64,000 nt of DNA from Halobellus rarus (GCF_024494595.1 NZ_JANHDI010000001.1:310001-374000); one strand, 5' to 3'; positions 42,123-50,495 are shown, counted from the first letter of the stretch. Numbers and translations: made by a program. Notes: generated by a model not told the origin, from the sequence alone.

Positions 42123-43538
42123 ATGAGCATTCTCGCCGACGCCCGCGCGCTCGACGCGCAGGACCCCGTCTGTGACGCCTGTCTCGGGCGGGCCTTCGCG
42201 GATCGGAGTCACGGACTGACGAACGACGAACGCGGCCGGAGCCTCCGCATCGCGGCCGCGCTGGACGACGACGAGCCGTACGAGCAGGTAGAAACCGGCG
42301 ACTGCTGGGTGTGTGAGGGCCTCTGTGACACGTTCGACGAGTGGGCCGAGCGCTGCGCGGCCGAAGTCGAGGACGTCGAGTTCGAGACCTACCAGGTCGG
42401 CACGCGCACGCCGCCGCTGATCGAGGAGAACGAGATTATGCTGCGGGAGGGTGCCGGACTCGACGAGGAAGCGGGCGAACTGTTCAAATCGGAGTTCAAC
42501 CGCGAGGTGGGCAAGCGTGTCGGTCGACTCACCGACACGGCCGTCGACTTCGGGCGGCCGGACGTCCAGTTCACGCTCGATCTCGAAGCCGACACGGTCG
42601 AGGTCGACGTCCACTCGGCGTTCGTCTACGGCCGCTACCGAAAGCTCGAACGCGACATCCCGCAGACCGAGTGGCCCTGCAACGACTGCCAGGGATCCGG
42701 GTACATCGGCAAACAGCCCTGCGAGAAGTGCGACGGGACGGGCTACCTCTATCGGGACAGCGTCGAGGGGCTGACTGCGCCGGTCGTCCGAGACGTGATG
42801 GACGGGACCGACACGAAGTTCCACGGCGCAGGCAGAGAGGACGTCGACGCGCGGATGCTCGGGACGGGTCGACCGTTCGTCATCGAGGTGATGGAGCCGC
42901 GTCGCCGCCGCGTCGACGTCGAGCGCTTGGAGGGCGACATCAACGCCTTCGCCGAGGGCCGCGTCGAGGTCGAGGGCCTCCGCCTCGCCGACTACGAGAT
43001 GGTCGAGCGCGTCAAAGGTCTCGACGCCTCCAAGCGCTACCGCGCGGCGGTCGAGTTCGGCGACGCCGTCGACACCGCCGCGCTCGCCGCCGCGCTCGAC
43101 GAACTCGAAGGCGCGACGATCGAGCAGTACACGCCCCACCGCGTCGACCATCGCCGGGCGAGCCTGACTCGGACCCGTGAGGTCTACGCGGCCGACGGCG
43201 AACTCGACGACGACACCCACGCCACCGTCGAGATTCACGGCGCGGGCGGCCTCTACATCAAGGAACTGATCTCCGGCGACGAGGGACGGACGAACCCGAG
43301 CCTCGCGGGCCTGCTCGACGTCGACGCCGAAGTGACCGCCCTGGACGTCGTCGGCGTCTACGGCGAGGCGGAGTCCTTCGAGGACGAGTCGTTCTTCCGC
43401 GACGAGAGGGGCGAGTCCGCGAGCGACGTCGGGGCGTCCGAGTCGTCGGGCGCTACCGACACCGTCGACGACGCCTCGATGGACGACTCTGACCCCGTCG
43501 ACGACGCCTCGATGAACGACGGCGTCGATACCGAGTGA
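42123..43538 (+). CDS. pus10: tRNA pseudouridine(54/55) synthase Pus10
   Basis: Makes pseudouridine at tRNA positions 54 and 55, 471 residues. An N-terminal THUMP-like zinc region has Cys17/Cys20 and Cys61/Cys64; a second four-cysteine knuckle is CNDC (186-189) and CEKC (200-203). The catalytic aspartate is expected at Asp242 in GREDVDARMLG. The conserved core ends near SFFRDERGE (residue 425), after which the tail is low-complexity Asp/Ser with an 11-residue direct duplication (VDDASMDD and VDDASMND). Position 54 is further N1-methylated by TrmY, also encoded here. The stop overlaps the rnhB start, forming a pus10-rnhB pair. Confidence 0.95.
   Translation: MSILADARALDAQDPVCDACLGRAFADRSHGLTNDERGRSLRIAAALDDDEPYEQVETGDCWVCEGLCDTFDEWAERCAAEVEDVEFETYQVGTRTPPLIEENEIMLREGAGLDEEAGELFKSEFNREVGKRVGRLTDTAVDFGRPDVQFTLDLEADTVEVDVHSAFVYGRYRKLERDIPQTEWPCNDCQGSGYIGKQPCEKCDGTGYLYRDSVEGLTAPVVRDVMDGTDTKFHGAGREDVDARMLGTGRPFVIEVMEPRRRRVDVERLEGDINAFAEGRVEVEGLRLADYEMVERVKGLDASKRYRAAVEFGDAVDTAALAAALDELEGATIEQYTPHRVDHRRASLTRTREVYAADGELDDDTHATVEIHGAGGLYIKELISGDEGRTNPSLAGLLDVDAEVTALDVVGVYGEAESFEDESFFRDERGESASDVGASESSGATDTVDDASMDDSDPVDDASMNDGVDTE
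43464..43529 (+). repeat. 33-bp in-frame tandem duplication at the 3' end of pus10
   Basis: Two 33-base units (43464-43496 and 43497-43529) open with the shared GTCGACGACGCCTCGATG and keep the reading frame, lengthening the acidic Pus10 tail by 11 residues. They differ in the last bases, so they are older than the exact repeats near ygfZ and nusA. Confidence 0.75.
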
Positions 43539-44233
43539 TGGCGGACGATCCCGTCGTCGGCAGCGACGAGGCCGGCAAAGGTCCCGTCCTCGGGCCGATG
43601 GTCGCCGCCGCGGTGCGCGCACCGTCGGAATCCATTCCCGACGGCGTCGACGACTCCAAACGGCTTTCGCCCGCCAAACGGGAATCGATCGCGGAGGTGC
43701 TCAGAGAGCACGAGGCGGTCGCCGTCGGCGTCGCGGTCGTCTCGACCGACCGGATCGACGACCCCGAGACGGATATGAACACGCTGACTGTCGAGGCGCA
43801 CGCCGAAGCCGTCGCCGGGGTCGCCCGCAGGGACGACGCGGTCGTCGCCGACGCCGGCGACGTCAGCGAGTCGCGGTTCGCGCGTCGCGTTCGCGAGGGC
43901 GTCGAGCGACGCGTCGGGGCGGACGACTCGCCGTCTGCGTCCCCGACGCTCGACGTCCACGCCGAACACGGCGCTGACGGATCGTATCCGCTCGTCGCCG
44001 CGGCCTCGGTCGTCGCGAAGGTAGAGCGGGACGCCCGGATCGACGCGCTCGCGGACGACTACGCCGAGTACGCTCCGCTCGGGAGCGGCTATCCGAGCGA
44101 CCGGACGACGCGGGACTTCCTCCGCAAGTACGTCGAACGGACGGGGGAACTCCCCGACTGCGCGCGGGCGTCGTGGTCGACGTCGGCGGACGTGCTCGCC
44201 GCCGCCGAGCAGTCCGGGCTCTCGGAGTTCTGA
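43538..44233 (+). CDS. rnhB: Ribonuclease HII
   Basis: Removes ribonucleotides in RNA/DNA hybrids during replication and repair, 231 residues. The active-site start VVGSDEAGKGPVLGPM holds the Asp-Glu pair, DDSKRLSPAKRE follows and the later VERDARI contains another carboxylate region, in HAEHGADGSYPLVAAASVVA. ATG at 43538 is preferred to a GTG three bases earlier; it overlaps the pus10 stop by one base (TGATG), so translation is coupled. An insert with DDSPSASPT around residue 128 is haloarchaea-like. Confidence 0.93.
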   Translation: MADDPVVGSDEAGKGPVLGPMVAAAVRAPSESIPDGVDDSKRLSPAKRESIAEVLREHEAVAVGVAVVSTDRIDDPETDMNTLTVEAHAEAVAGVARRDDAVVADAGDVSESRFARRVREGVERRVGADDSPSASPTLDVHAEHGADGSYPLVAAASVVAKVERDARIDALADDYAEYAPLGSGYPSDRTTRDFLRKYVERTGELPDCARASWSTSADVLAAAEQSGLSEF

Positions 44234-44266
44234 CCGGGAGATGACGGAACCGGGGTCGAACGTCGA

Positions 44267-44509
44267 TCAGCGCATCTCGTCCAGCGAGACGAACGACCCC
44301 TCCTCGGCGGAGACCCACGTCGTCGGGAGTTCCGTCGCCGTCGCGTTCGCCGGGTAGATCGTGCACTCGTCGGGGTCGTCGTCGTACTCTTCGACCCGCG
44401 CGAGGAGGACCTGCTCGCGGTGGGTCGGCTGGGTGTCGCCGACGTGAGGCGAATCGGTACGCTCGTCGGCGTGCGGGGCGTCGGTGGGGAGGTCAGTGTC
44501 AGTGGCCAT
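44267..44509 (-). CDS. DUF7511-like small haloarchaeal protein
   Basis: Acidic protein of 80 residues, possibly DUF7511 (name recalled). The conserved half runs THREQVLLARVEEYDDDPDE, CTIYPANATATELPTTWVSA and ends SFVSLDEMR. The first 30 residues are polar and probably disordered. No function is known. A TATA-like GTTTAAATG lies near 44597, so a leader of roughly 60 bases is likely, and it contains a perfect hairpin ending 15 bases before the ATG. It is convergent with rnhB and upstream of nothing on its strand. Confidence 0.7.
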   Translation of the reverse strand: MATDTDLPTDAPHADERTDSPHVGDTQPTHREQVLLARVEEYDDDPDECTIYPANATATELPTTWVSAEEGSFVSLDEMR

Positions 44510-44524
44510 CGTGAGTCTCGTCGT

Positions 44525-44544
44525 CCGCCGTTTTCCGACGGCGG
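44525..44544 (-). promoter_or_regulatory. Hairpin in the leader of the DUF7511-like gene
   Basis: CCGCCGT (44525-44531) and ACGGCGG (44538-44544) pair perfectly over seven GC-rich pairs around a six-base loop. It ends 15 bases before the start codon. It could shape ribosome access or simply be a chance inverted repeat in GC-rich DNA. Confidence 0.4.
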
Positions 44545-44658
44545 TGCGGCGTCAGTCGTCTCCCAGTACACCTCGACGTTGTCCCGGTTCCGCATTTAAA
44601 CAATCGCCTATTCTTGTCGGCTGGGATTCGACTGCGAGGAGAGTTCGTCGCCGAGCTT

Positions 44659-46272
44659 TCAGCGATCGACCGTCGTCAGCGCTCGGAGGATGTCGCCGTA
44701 CGCCGGGCGGGTGATGAGCACGCCGACCAGGACGCCGAGGATGGTGAAGATGGCGAAGCCCTGTAGATCCCCGAGCGAGAGGATCGCCAGCGGCGACATC
44801 GCGATGATCGTCGTCGCCGCCGCCGCACCGATCACCCAGAACGCCTTCCGGAAGCGCGACTGGAAGACGCGTCTGGAGTCGATCTGCCCCTCGGCCATCA
44901 CCTCGTCGGCGATGATGATGAGGTCGTCCACGCCGGTCCCGATGACGGCGATGAAGCCGGCGATGACCGATAGATCGAGCGGGTAGCCGATCCCGGCCGC
45001 GAACCCGAGGAGGATGATGACCTCCGAGAGCGCGGTCACGATCATCGGCGCGGCGACGCGGACGTCCCTGTAGCGCGCGAAGACCGTCCCGCTGACCGCG
45101 AGGACGGCGATGATGCCGGTGAGAAGCGAGTTGACTCGGAAGTCAGCTCCCTGCGTGGGAGAGATGTAGGAGGTCGTCCCGCCGCTGTCCTGCGAGAAGT
45201 CCAGTTGCGCCGGGAGCGCACCGGCGCGGAGGTTGATCGAGACCTCCTGAGCCTCGGAGACGTTCGTCGTCTGCAGTTGGAAGACGGGGTTGCCCGCCCA
45301 CTCGCCGCTCCGCATACTGTCTGCCAGTCCGGGGCTCATCCCGAAGGCGTTCGTCACCTCGCCGTTGACGACGAGGAGGAGACACGCTTCGGTGCTGCTA
45401 GCGTCGGCCTGGTACGTACACCGCGTCCCGCCGGATTGTGCGAGCCCGGTGTCCTGCATCGCCGTCTGGAACTCCGGCGCGACGGACTCCGAGACCGTCA
45501 CGGGGACGTACGCACCGCCACCGTCGCCCTCCTGTGCGGTCCCGATACTCTGGAAGTCATCCTGCTGGAGGACGACGTCGCGGGCGTAGTCGCTCCCGTT
45601 TTCCGTGGGGTAGTACGCCTCGATCACGACGGTCCCGCGTTCGCTGACGATATCACGGACCGAAGAGGCGTCTTGGTTCGGCACTTCGACGAGGACGTAG
45701 TTGTCGCCCTGGGCGGTCGTCACCTGCTGGACCGTCCCGCCGGAGAGCCCGGCCTCGTTGATCTTGTTCTGGAGGATCCGGACGACCTCCTGTCGCGTCG
45801 TCTCCGTGACGCCCTCACGTAGGCCGTCAGCCTCGTACGCGTATCCCGCGGCGTCGAGGCCGGCAGCGAGGTCGTCGGTCGTTACCCCTTCGGCGGTCAC
45901 CTCGACGGTGTTACTGGGTTCCGACTGAGGCTGTGCGGTCGACTGTTGTTCGGGTTGTCCCCCCGAGCGGGCGATGACATCCGCTGGACTGGCGTTTTCG
46001 AGTTCGGCAGCGACGTTCTGCTCGACCGTGCGCGTGTCGTCGCCGCCGAAGTCGACCCCCTCGGCCGTGACGCCGACGAGCGGTGCTCTGACGCGCGTCC
46101 CGCCGGAGAGCTCCAGCCCGTACTGGAGGTTCGTCACGTTGCTACCGCCTGCGACGTTGCCGCCCTCGCCGCCGTCGTCCGCCGCTAACGTCGGCGAGAA
46201 GAGCGCGAACGCCGATATCAGGAGGAAGACAACGAGCAGGGCCACCCGCCAGTTGTCGCGAATATCGATCAT
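44659..46272 (-). CDS. secD: Protein translocase subunit SecD
   Basis: Integral membrane subunit of the SecDF complex that aids protein export after translocation, 537 residues. An N-terminal helix (about 10-28), a large extracytoplasmic P1 domain (about 45-370) and five further helices near the C-terminus are seen. Conserved segments are GLELSGGTRVRAPL, the RND-type LLTGIIAVLAVSGTVFARYR and the AGIGYPLDLSVIAGFIAVIG/GTGVDDLIIIADEV motif with the proton-path aspartates. The stretch after the first helix is Ser/Gln/Thr-rich. Its start shares one base with the secF stop, so secF and secD form an operon. Haloarchaea have SecDF without SecA. Confidence 0.95.
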   Translation of the reverse strand: MIDIRDNWRVALLVVFLLISAFALFSPTLAADDGGEGGNVAGGSNVTNLQYGLELSGGTRVRAPLVGVTAEGVDFGGDDTRTVEQNVAAELENASPADVIARSGGQPEQQSTAQPQSEPSNTVEVTAEGVTTDDLAAGLDAAGYAYEADGLREGVTETTRQEVVRILQNKINEAGLSGGTVQQVTTAQGDNYVLVEVPNQDASSVRDIVSERGTVVIEAYYPTENGSDYARDVVLQQDDFQSIGTAQEGDGGGAYVPVTVSESVAPEFQTAMQDTGLAQSGGTRCTYQADASSTEACLLLVVNGEVTNAFGMSPGLADSMRSGEWAGNPVFQLQTTNVSEAQEVSINLRAGALPAQLDFSQDSGGTTSYISPTQGADFRVNSLLTGIIAVLAVSGTVFARYRDVRVAAPMIVTALSEVIILLGFAAGIGYPLDLSVIAGFIAVIGTGVDDLIIIADEVMAEGQIDSRRVFQSRFRKAFWVIGAAAATTIIAMSPLAILSLGDLQGFAIFTILGVLVGVLITRPAYGDILRALTTVDR

Positions 46273-47159
46273 CAGCGGTTCACCCCCTCGAACTTGTACC
46301 AGCGAAGCAGACTCAGGTTCAGCATGTACGTGTTCATCAGGTCAGTCGCGAGTCCGAAGACCAGCACCGTCCCGATCGCCGCCAGCAACTGAATGCCGAA
46401 CAGCGTCGCCGTGATCGTCATCACGACCATCGCGACGATCGACGTCAGCGTCATCGTCACGCCGGTCCGCATCGCCCGGTACGTCGACTCGTAGAAGTCA
46501 CCCGAACGTCGGAGGATGTGATTGTTCAGGAGGATGTCCGAGTCGACGGAGTACCCGATGAGCATCAGGAGTGCCGCGACGGTCCCGAGCGAGAGTTCGA
46601 TCCCGAGGACGTTCATCAGCGCCAGCGGGATCATAATGTCGGAGAACGCCGAGATGACGACGGCGATAGAGGGGACGAACACGCGGAACATCGCGAAGAC
46701 GAGCACGCTCATCCCGAGGAACGCGACCGCGAGACCGCCGAGCGCGAGCGTCTGTGTGTCACCCCCGAAGCTCGCCGAGACGGTGGATATCGACCGGACG
46801 TCGAGCCCGGCGTCGTCAGCCTGCCGCTCTAACTCGGTCGCCCCGACCGATTCCGACCCCGGTTCGGACTGGAACGTCACCACGTAGACGCTCTGTGCCG
46901 GCACCGACCTGATAGATTCGGGTTCAGCGGAGAACGCCGATCTGATCTGTTGTTCGGCTTCCGACTGGGGTCCGTCGATAGCGACCTGTACCTCCGTCCC
47001 GCCGGTGAACGCGATGCCCTGGTTCACTGGTGAACCAGTCATCACGTACCAGCCCGCGATGATGAGGAGCGCAACCACCAGCACGGCGAGCGGGATCGCC
47101 GCCAACTGGCGGTTCGTGTACCGGGTGTAGTCGATCTCCGGTACCGTAAACTCGACCAT
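46272..47159 (-). CDS. secF: Protein translocase subunit SecF
   Basis: Partner of SecD, 295 residues, with one N-terminal helix (about 18-38), a short extracytoplasmic region and five C-terminal helices (about 133-290). The SecF signature GIAFTGGTEVQVAI and the conserved LLMLIGYSVDSDILLNNHIL segment with GVTMTLTSIVAMVV are present. The start MVEFTVPEIDY follows a TATA-like GCTTATTCGG at about 27 bases, giving a leaderless first gene of the secF-secD operon. The secF-first order is the usual haloarchaeal one. Confidence 0.95.
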   Translation of the reverse strand: MVEFTVPEIDYTRYTNRQLAAIPLAVLVVALLIIAGWYVMTGSPVNQGIAFTGGTEVQVAIDGPQSEAEQQIRSAFSAEPESIRSVPAQSVYVVTFQSEPGSESVGATELERQADDAGLDVRSISTVSASFGGDTQTLALGGLAVAFLGMSVLVFAMFRVFVPSIAVVISAFSDIMIPLALMNVLGIELSLGTVAALLMLIGYSVDSDILLNNHILRRSGDFYESTYRAMRTGVTMTLTSIVAMVVMTITATLFGIQLLAAIGTVLVFGLATDLMNTYMLNLSLLRWYKFEGVNR

Positions 47160-47260
47160 AGATTCCGGTGGAGAGCCGCGCCGAATAAGCCTTCTTATGC
47201 TCGGCTACGCGTGATGCGCCCACGAGAAGGACCCACACGTACGGTCGTCACCCATCCGTG

Positions 47261-47788
47261 CTAGGGCATATATCGAACCGAGAGCACGCCCGGTGACGAG
47301 CGAACCTCCACCCGGTCGACGCCGAGTCGTGCGGCCCGCGAGCGCAACTGCTCTTCGTCCTCGAGGACGTCGTCGACGGCCGCCTCGGTGTCGTCTTCGG
47401 GGACCGTGATCACGTGGATTTCGCCCGTCCCGGCGCGTTCCTCGCGGGTGAGGTCTCCCACGTCCTGCTCCGCAGCGAGCTCCTTCGAGTGGGCCGTCGG
47501 CGGCTCGTCGCTCCGCTCGACCGGCAGCGTACGGCGCGACGACGTCTCTACTAGCTGGTACGAGACGTCCAGCGGCGGGTCGAGAGAGACGACGCCTTCG
47601 ATAACGTCGTCGCACTCGACGCCGGGATTCGACGAAAGCGCGTGTACCTGACCGCTCTCGACGTCTTTGAGGACCGCCGAATCCGCTTCGGCGGCGGTCA
47701 CGAGGAACGTTCCCTCGATTCGCTCTCCCCCGTCGGTCGCAGCGCTCGACTCGCTCGATCCGTCGACGTCGTGATCGGCGTCGGTCAT
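47261..47788 (-). CDS. DUF5812 family protein
   Basis: Soluble acidic haloarchaeal protein of 175 residues, DUF5812 by recall. Characteristic segments are IEGTFLVTAAEADSAVLKDV, DVIEGVVSLDPPLDVSYQLV and EDEEQLRSRAARLGVDRVEV. No motif of an enzyme is seen. The first 25 residues are Asp/Ser-rich and disordered-looking. The gene ends 101 bases before secF on the same strand. It might be translated from a separate promoter; a TATA-like run next to the start (CTATATCG) is too close to be its own. Role unknown. Confidence 0.75.
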   Translation of the reverse strand: MTDADHDVDGSSESSAATDGGERIEGTFLVTAAEADSAVLKDVESGQVHALSSNPGVECDDVIEGVVSLDPPLDVSYQLVETSSRRTLPVERSDEPPTAHSKELAAEQDVGDLTREERAGTGEIHVITVPEDDTEAAVDDVLEDEEQLRSRAARLGVDRVEVRSSPGVLSVRYMP

Positions 47789-47899
47789 TGGGGCGATATA
47801 GTCGGCCAGCGCACTTGCGGGTTTCGTCGTCGAACGCGTCGCTCACGAACCCATCGGTTCACCGGTTCGGGACTCTCGGTTCGCCGGCTCGCGAATCCG

Positions 47900-48433
47900 T
47901 CAGCGGAAGAGGCGGTGCGCGAGGCCGACCAGCAGCGCTCCGGCTAACGGCACGGTCCACGAGAATACGGACGGAATCGCGTACAGCCCCGCGATCAGCG
48001 GCGCGAAGAGGCCGCTCGGCTGCGGGCGCGTCACCGTCTCGCCGTCGAGCGCGAACGTCTCCGGCATCGAGGCGACGAGGCCGAGATACAGCGAGAGGAG
48101 AAAGACGAAGCCAGTCGCCGCGAGCGCCGCCTCGTGACGCGGCGAGGACGTCTCCGTTTTCCGTCGGCGACGCGCCACGATCAGGACCGGTGCGATCGCC
48201 GGCAGGACGACGAGCAGTCCGACGACGACGTAGAACGATCGAGAAAGCGTGAGCTGACCTCCCTGCACTGCGGCCGTCTGTCCGATCAGCACGACGACCG
48301 CGATGCCGACGAACAGGGTGATGAGCCCGATGACGAGCGCGCTCGCGATCACGTACAGTTTGAACAGTCGCGACTCGCTGGAGCGGAACGCGTAGGGGAA
48401 CGCGCCGAAGACGCCGTCGTAGCCGGATGCCAT
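47900..48433 (-). CDS. Multi-helix membrane protein of unknown family
   Basis: Integral membrane protein of 177 residues with four or five hydrophobic helices (about 24-50, 64-87, 98-118 and a long pair in 135-172). The cytosolic N-terminus is MASGYDGVFGAFPYAFRSSE and a basic loop ARRRRKTETSSPRHE separates helices two and three. I cannot name the family. The start at 48433 is the Met that begins the hydrophobic region; the open frame to 48571 adds only basic residues. It is divergent from pgi and precedes the DUF5812 gene. Confidence 0.65.
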   Translation of the reverse strand: MASGYDGVFGAFPYAFRSSESRLFKLYVIASALVIGLITLFVGIAVVVLIGQTAAVQGGQLTLSRSFYVVVGLLVVLPAIAPVLIVARRRRKTETSSPRHEAALAATGFVFLLSLYLGLVASMPETFALDGETVTRPQPSGLFAPLIAGLYAIPSVFSWTVPLAGALLVGLAHRLFR

Positions 48434-48565
48434 CGCTCGGTGTTGGGAGCGAGACGGTTTGAACGGACCGGTCGGTCGTCGACGTCCGTTCCCCGGCCGC
48501 TCGGTTCTCCGAACCGCCGTCTCCAGACCGACCGCTTTTTCGTCTGCGGCGGTCCTTGGCGAGGT

Positions 48566-49858
48566 ATGCACGTCGATCTCGGCAGTTCTCTCGACGCGAC
48601 GCCAGGCGTCTCACGGGAGTCGCTGGAACGACTGGACGGACAGGTGGCGACGGCTCACGAACGGATCGAGACCGGGCGCGACAATCACGAACACGGGTAC
48701 GAGGCTTTGAACCTCCCCTCGACGGTGGACCTGGATGCGATCCGAACAGCGGTCGCGCCGTTCGACGACGCAGCGGCGGTCCTCACCGTCGGAATCGGTG
48801 GGAGCGCCCTCGGCGCGGCGACCTTCGCGGACGCGCTTGCCGGCCCGAACGATCCGGACGCGTACTTCCTCGACAACGTCGACCCCGAGCACGTCTCGCG
48901 ACTGCTCGACGCGCTCCCGCTCGACCGGACGGTCGTCAACGTCGTCTCCCGGTCGGGGACGACGGCGGAGACGCTCGCGAACTTCCTCGTCGTCCGCGAC
49001 GCGATGGCCGACGCTGACGTCGACTGGACCGATCGGACGTTCGTGACGACCGGCGAGTCCGGGAACCTCCGGTCGCTCGCCGAAAAGCACGACCTCCCCT
49101 CGCTGTCGGTCCCCGACGGCGTTCCCGGTCGGTTTTCGGCGCTCTCGACGGTCGGCCTCGCCGTCGCGGCAATCCAGGGCCACGACTTGGAGGCGATCCG
49201 GGCGGGCGCGGCGGACGCCGCCGACGGCCTCTCCGGGTCGCTGTTCGAGACGCCCGCGTACGCCTACGGCGCGACGACGTACGCGCTCGCGGGCCGCGGC
49301 GCGGTGACGAACGCGGTGATGCCGTACGCCGAGCGCCTGGAGACCTTCGCCGAGTGGTTCGCACAGCTCTGGGCCGAGAGCCTCGGGAAGGACGGCCTCG
49401 GACAGACGCCGGCGCGGGCGCTCGGCGCGACCGATCAGCACTCGCAGCTCCAACTGTACCGCGCCGGCCCCCGCGACAAGCTCGTGACCCTCGTCCGGCC
49501 GCGTGACTACGCGGATCGGACGATTCCCGAGACCGACCTCGACGGGCTGTCGTACCTCGGCGGCTCCTCGCTCGGGGACCTGCTCGACGCCGAGTTCGAG
49601 GCGACGGAGGCGAGCCTCGTCGAGTCGGGCGTTCCGGCGGTCCGCGTCGAGATCGACGCCGTCGACGAGCGGAGCCTCGGCTCGCTGCTCTACGAGATGG
49701 AGGCGGCGTGCGTCCTCTACGGCGAGCTCGCGGCGGTATCGACGTTCACGCAGCCGGCCGTCGAGTGGGGGAAGAACGCGGCTCGCGGCCTGCTGGGCGG
49801 CGGCGACTTCGAGGAGGCGGACGCGGTCGACGAGCGGACGAGCCTCGTCGTCGAATAG
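48566..49858 (+). CDS. pgi: Glucose-6-phosphate isomerase
   Basis: Interconverts glucose-6-phosphate and fructose-6-phosphate in the cytosol, 430 residues, typical for the archaeal/bacterial PGI superfamily. The sugar-phosphate site is VGIGGSALGAA, SRSGTTAETLANF is the SIS-fold phosphate loop, and DQHSQLQLYRAGPRDK carries the active-site His/Gln region, with FTQPAVEWGKNAARG near the C-terminus. The ATG at 48566 follows a TATA-like GCTTTTTCG by about 28 bases, giving a leaderless message. It is followed by element copy 4 and the rpo operon, and a ROK sugar kinase lies at 6018-6986. Confidence 0.95.
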   Translation: MHVDLGSSLDATPGVSRESLERLDGQVATAHERIETGRDNHEHGYEALNLPSTVDLDAIRTAVAPFDDAAAVLTVGIGGSALGAATFADALAGPNDPDAYFLDNVDPEHVSRLLDALPLDRTVVNVVSRSGTTAETLANFLVVRDAMADADVDWTDRTFVTTGESGNLRSLAEKHDLPSLSVPDGVPGRFSALSTVGLAVAAIQGHDLEAIRAGAADAADGLSGSLFETPAYAYGATTYALAGRGAVTNAVMPYAERLETFAEWFAQLWAESLGKDGLGQTPARALGATDQHSQLQLYRAGPRDKLVTLVRPRDYADRTIPETDLDGLSYLGGSSLGDLLDAEFEATEASLVESGVPAVRVEIDAVDERSLGSLLYEMEAACVLYGELAAVSTFTQPAVEWGKNAARGLLGGGDFEEADAVDERTSLVVE

Positions 49859-49907
49859 CGGGCAGACGGCGAACGAGCGGACGACGTCGGCACTGGTGTC
49901 CCGCGAT

Positions 49908-50053
49908 TTGGCGAACAGTCGGCACCCGCGTTGACGACGCCCCCGTCGCAGCGTCGTCGCTCTCGACCTCGCGCCGCTGTGCCGAACAACCGCGACACGA
50001 CGCGGGGCGACTCTCAGATCACGGGGGTGCTGGCCCCGTCCTGGATTGTAAAC
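49908..50053 (+). repeat. Dispersed intergenic element, copy 4
   Basis: Plus-strand copy between pgi and the RNA polymerase operon, in the longest gene-free stretch of the window (49859-50267, 409 bases). It reads TTGGCGAACAGTCGGCACC, then GTGCCGAACAACCGCG, then CTCAGATCACGGGGGTGCTGG, and ends in a weaker TATA-like TTGTAAACC. The arms 49967-49976 and 49998-50007 form a ten-pair stem with one wobble and one mismatch. After the element come about 210 bases holding the rpo promoters and leader. Function unknown. Confidence 0.78.
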
Positions 50054-50095
50054 CCTCGTCGAAATCGGGGGCCGATCGCCCCGACCGCCGCAACA

Positions 50096-50197
50096 CCTTT
50101 ATCTGGGACTCGCGTGTGTCAACGCAACACGAGTGCTGGGGGTACTCGTGATGGTGAGCCGCGCTTATCCGACCCGGAGTTGGCAAGGGTTAAATGG
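50096..50197 (+). promoter_or_regulatory. Promoter region of the rpoH-rpoB-rpoA operon
   Basis: Two TATA-like candidates occur downstream of element copy 4: CCTTTATCTG at 50096-50105 and GGTTAAATGG at 50188-50197. Starts would fall near 50128 and 50217, leaving leaders of about 140 and 50 bases before rpoH. A frame that crosses this region (starting 50133) has no resemblance to a protein. The distal box of element copy 4 is a third, weaker option. Confidence 0.5.
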
Positions 50198-50267
50198 CTT
50201 CCATCCGAACGGGCCTGTAGTATCCCGTGACAACTTCTTCCCTACTCAACACCCAGCACACCCAGAC

Positions 50268-50495
50268 ATGGTAGACGTAAGCCAACACGAACTCGTCCCA
50301 GAGCACACGCTCGTCGACGAGGATGAGGTCGAATCGATGCTGACGGAGTACGAGGTCAAGCGCGCGGAGCTTCCGAAGATCAAGCGGAAAGATCCCGCGC
50401 TCCCCGACGACGCCGAGGTCGGCGACGTCGTCAAGATCGTCCGCGACTCCCGAACCACAGACAAAGCGGTATCGTACCGACTGGTGATCGAATGA
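50268..50495 (+). CDS. rpoH: DNA-directed RNA polymerase subunit H (Rpb5-like)
   Basis: Subunit H of archaeal RNA polymerase, 75 residues, equal to the C-terminal domain of eukaryotic Rpb5. The conserved core is [20 protein letters not shown], and then [20 protein letters not shown], ending at the short assembly strand. The upstream frame from 50133 was rejected because subunit H is normally about this size and similarity starts at [13 protein letters not shown]. It overlaps the rpoB'' start by four bases (ATGA). It is the first gene of the rpo operon. Confidence 0.95.
   Translation: MVDVSQHELVPEHTLVDEDEVESMLTEYEVKRAELPKIKRKDPALPDDAEVGDVVKIVRDSRTTDKAVSYRLVIE

Noticed and set aside
44510-44595. 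Upstream ORF or longer start reading MRNRDNVEVYWETTD before the DUF7511-like gene
   Set aside because: It is in a different frame from the gene, its ATG falls inside the likely TATA box, and it runs through the gene in the wrong frame.
50133-50267. N-terminal extension of RpoH from 50133
   Set aside because: Subunit H is normally about 75 residues and the upstream part has no similarity. It is promoter and leader DNA with two TATA-like runs.
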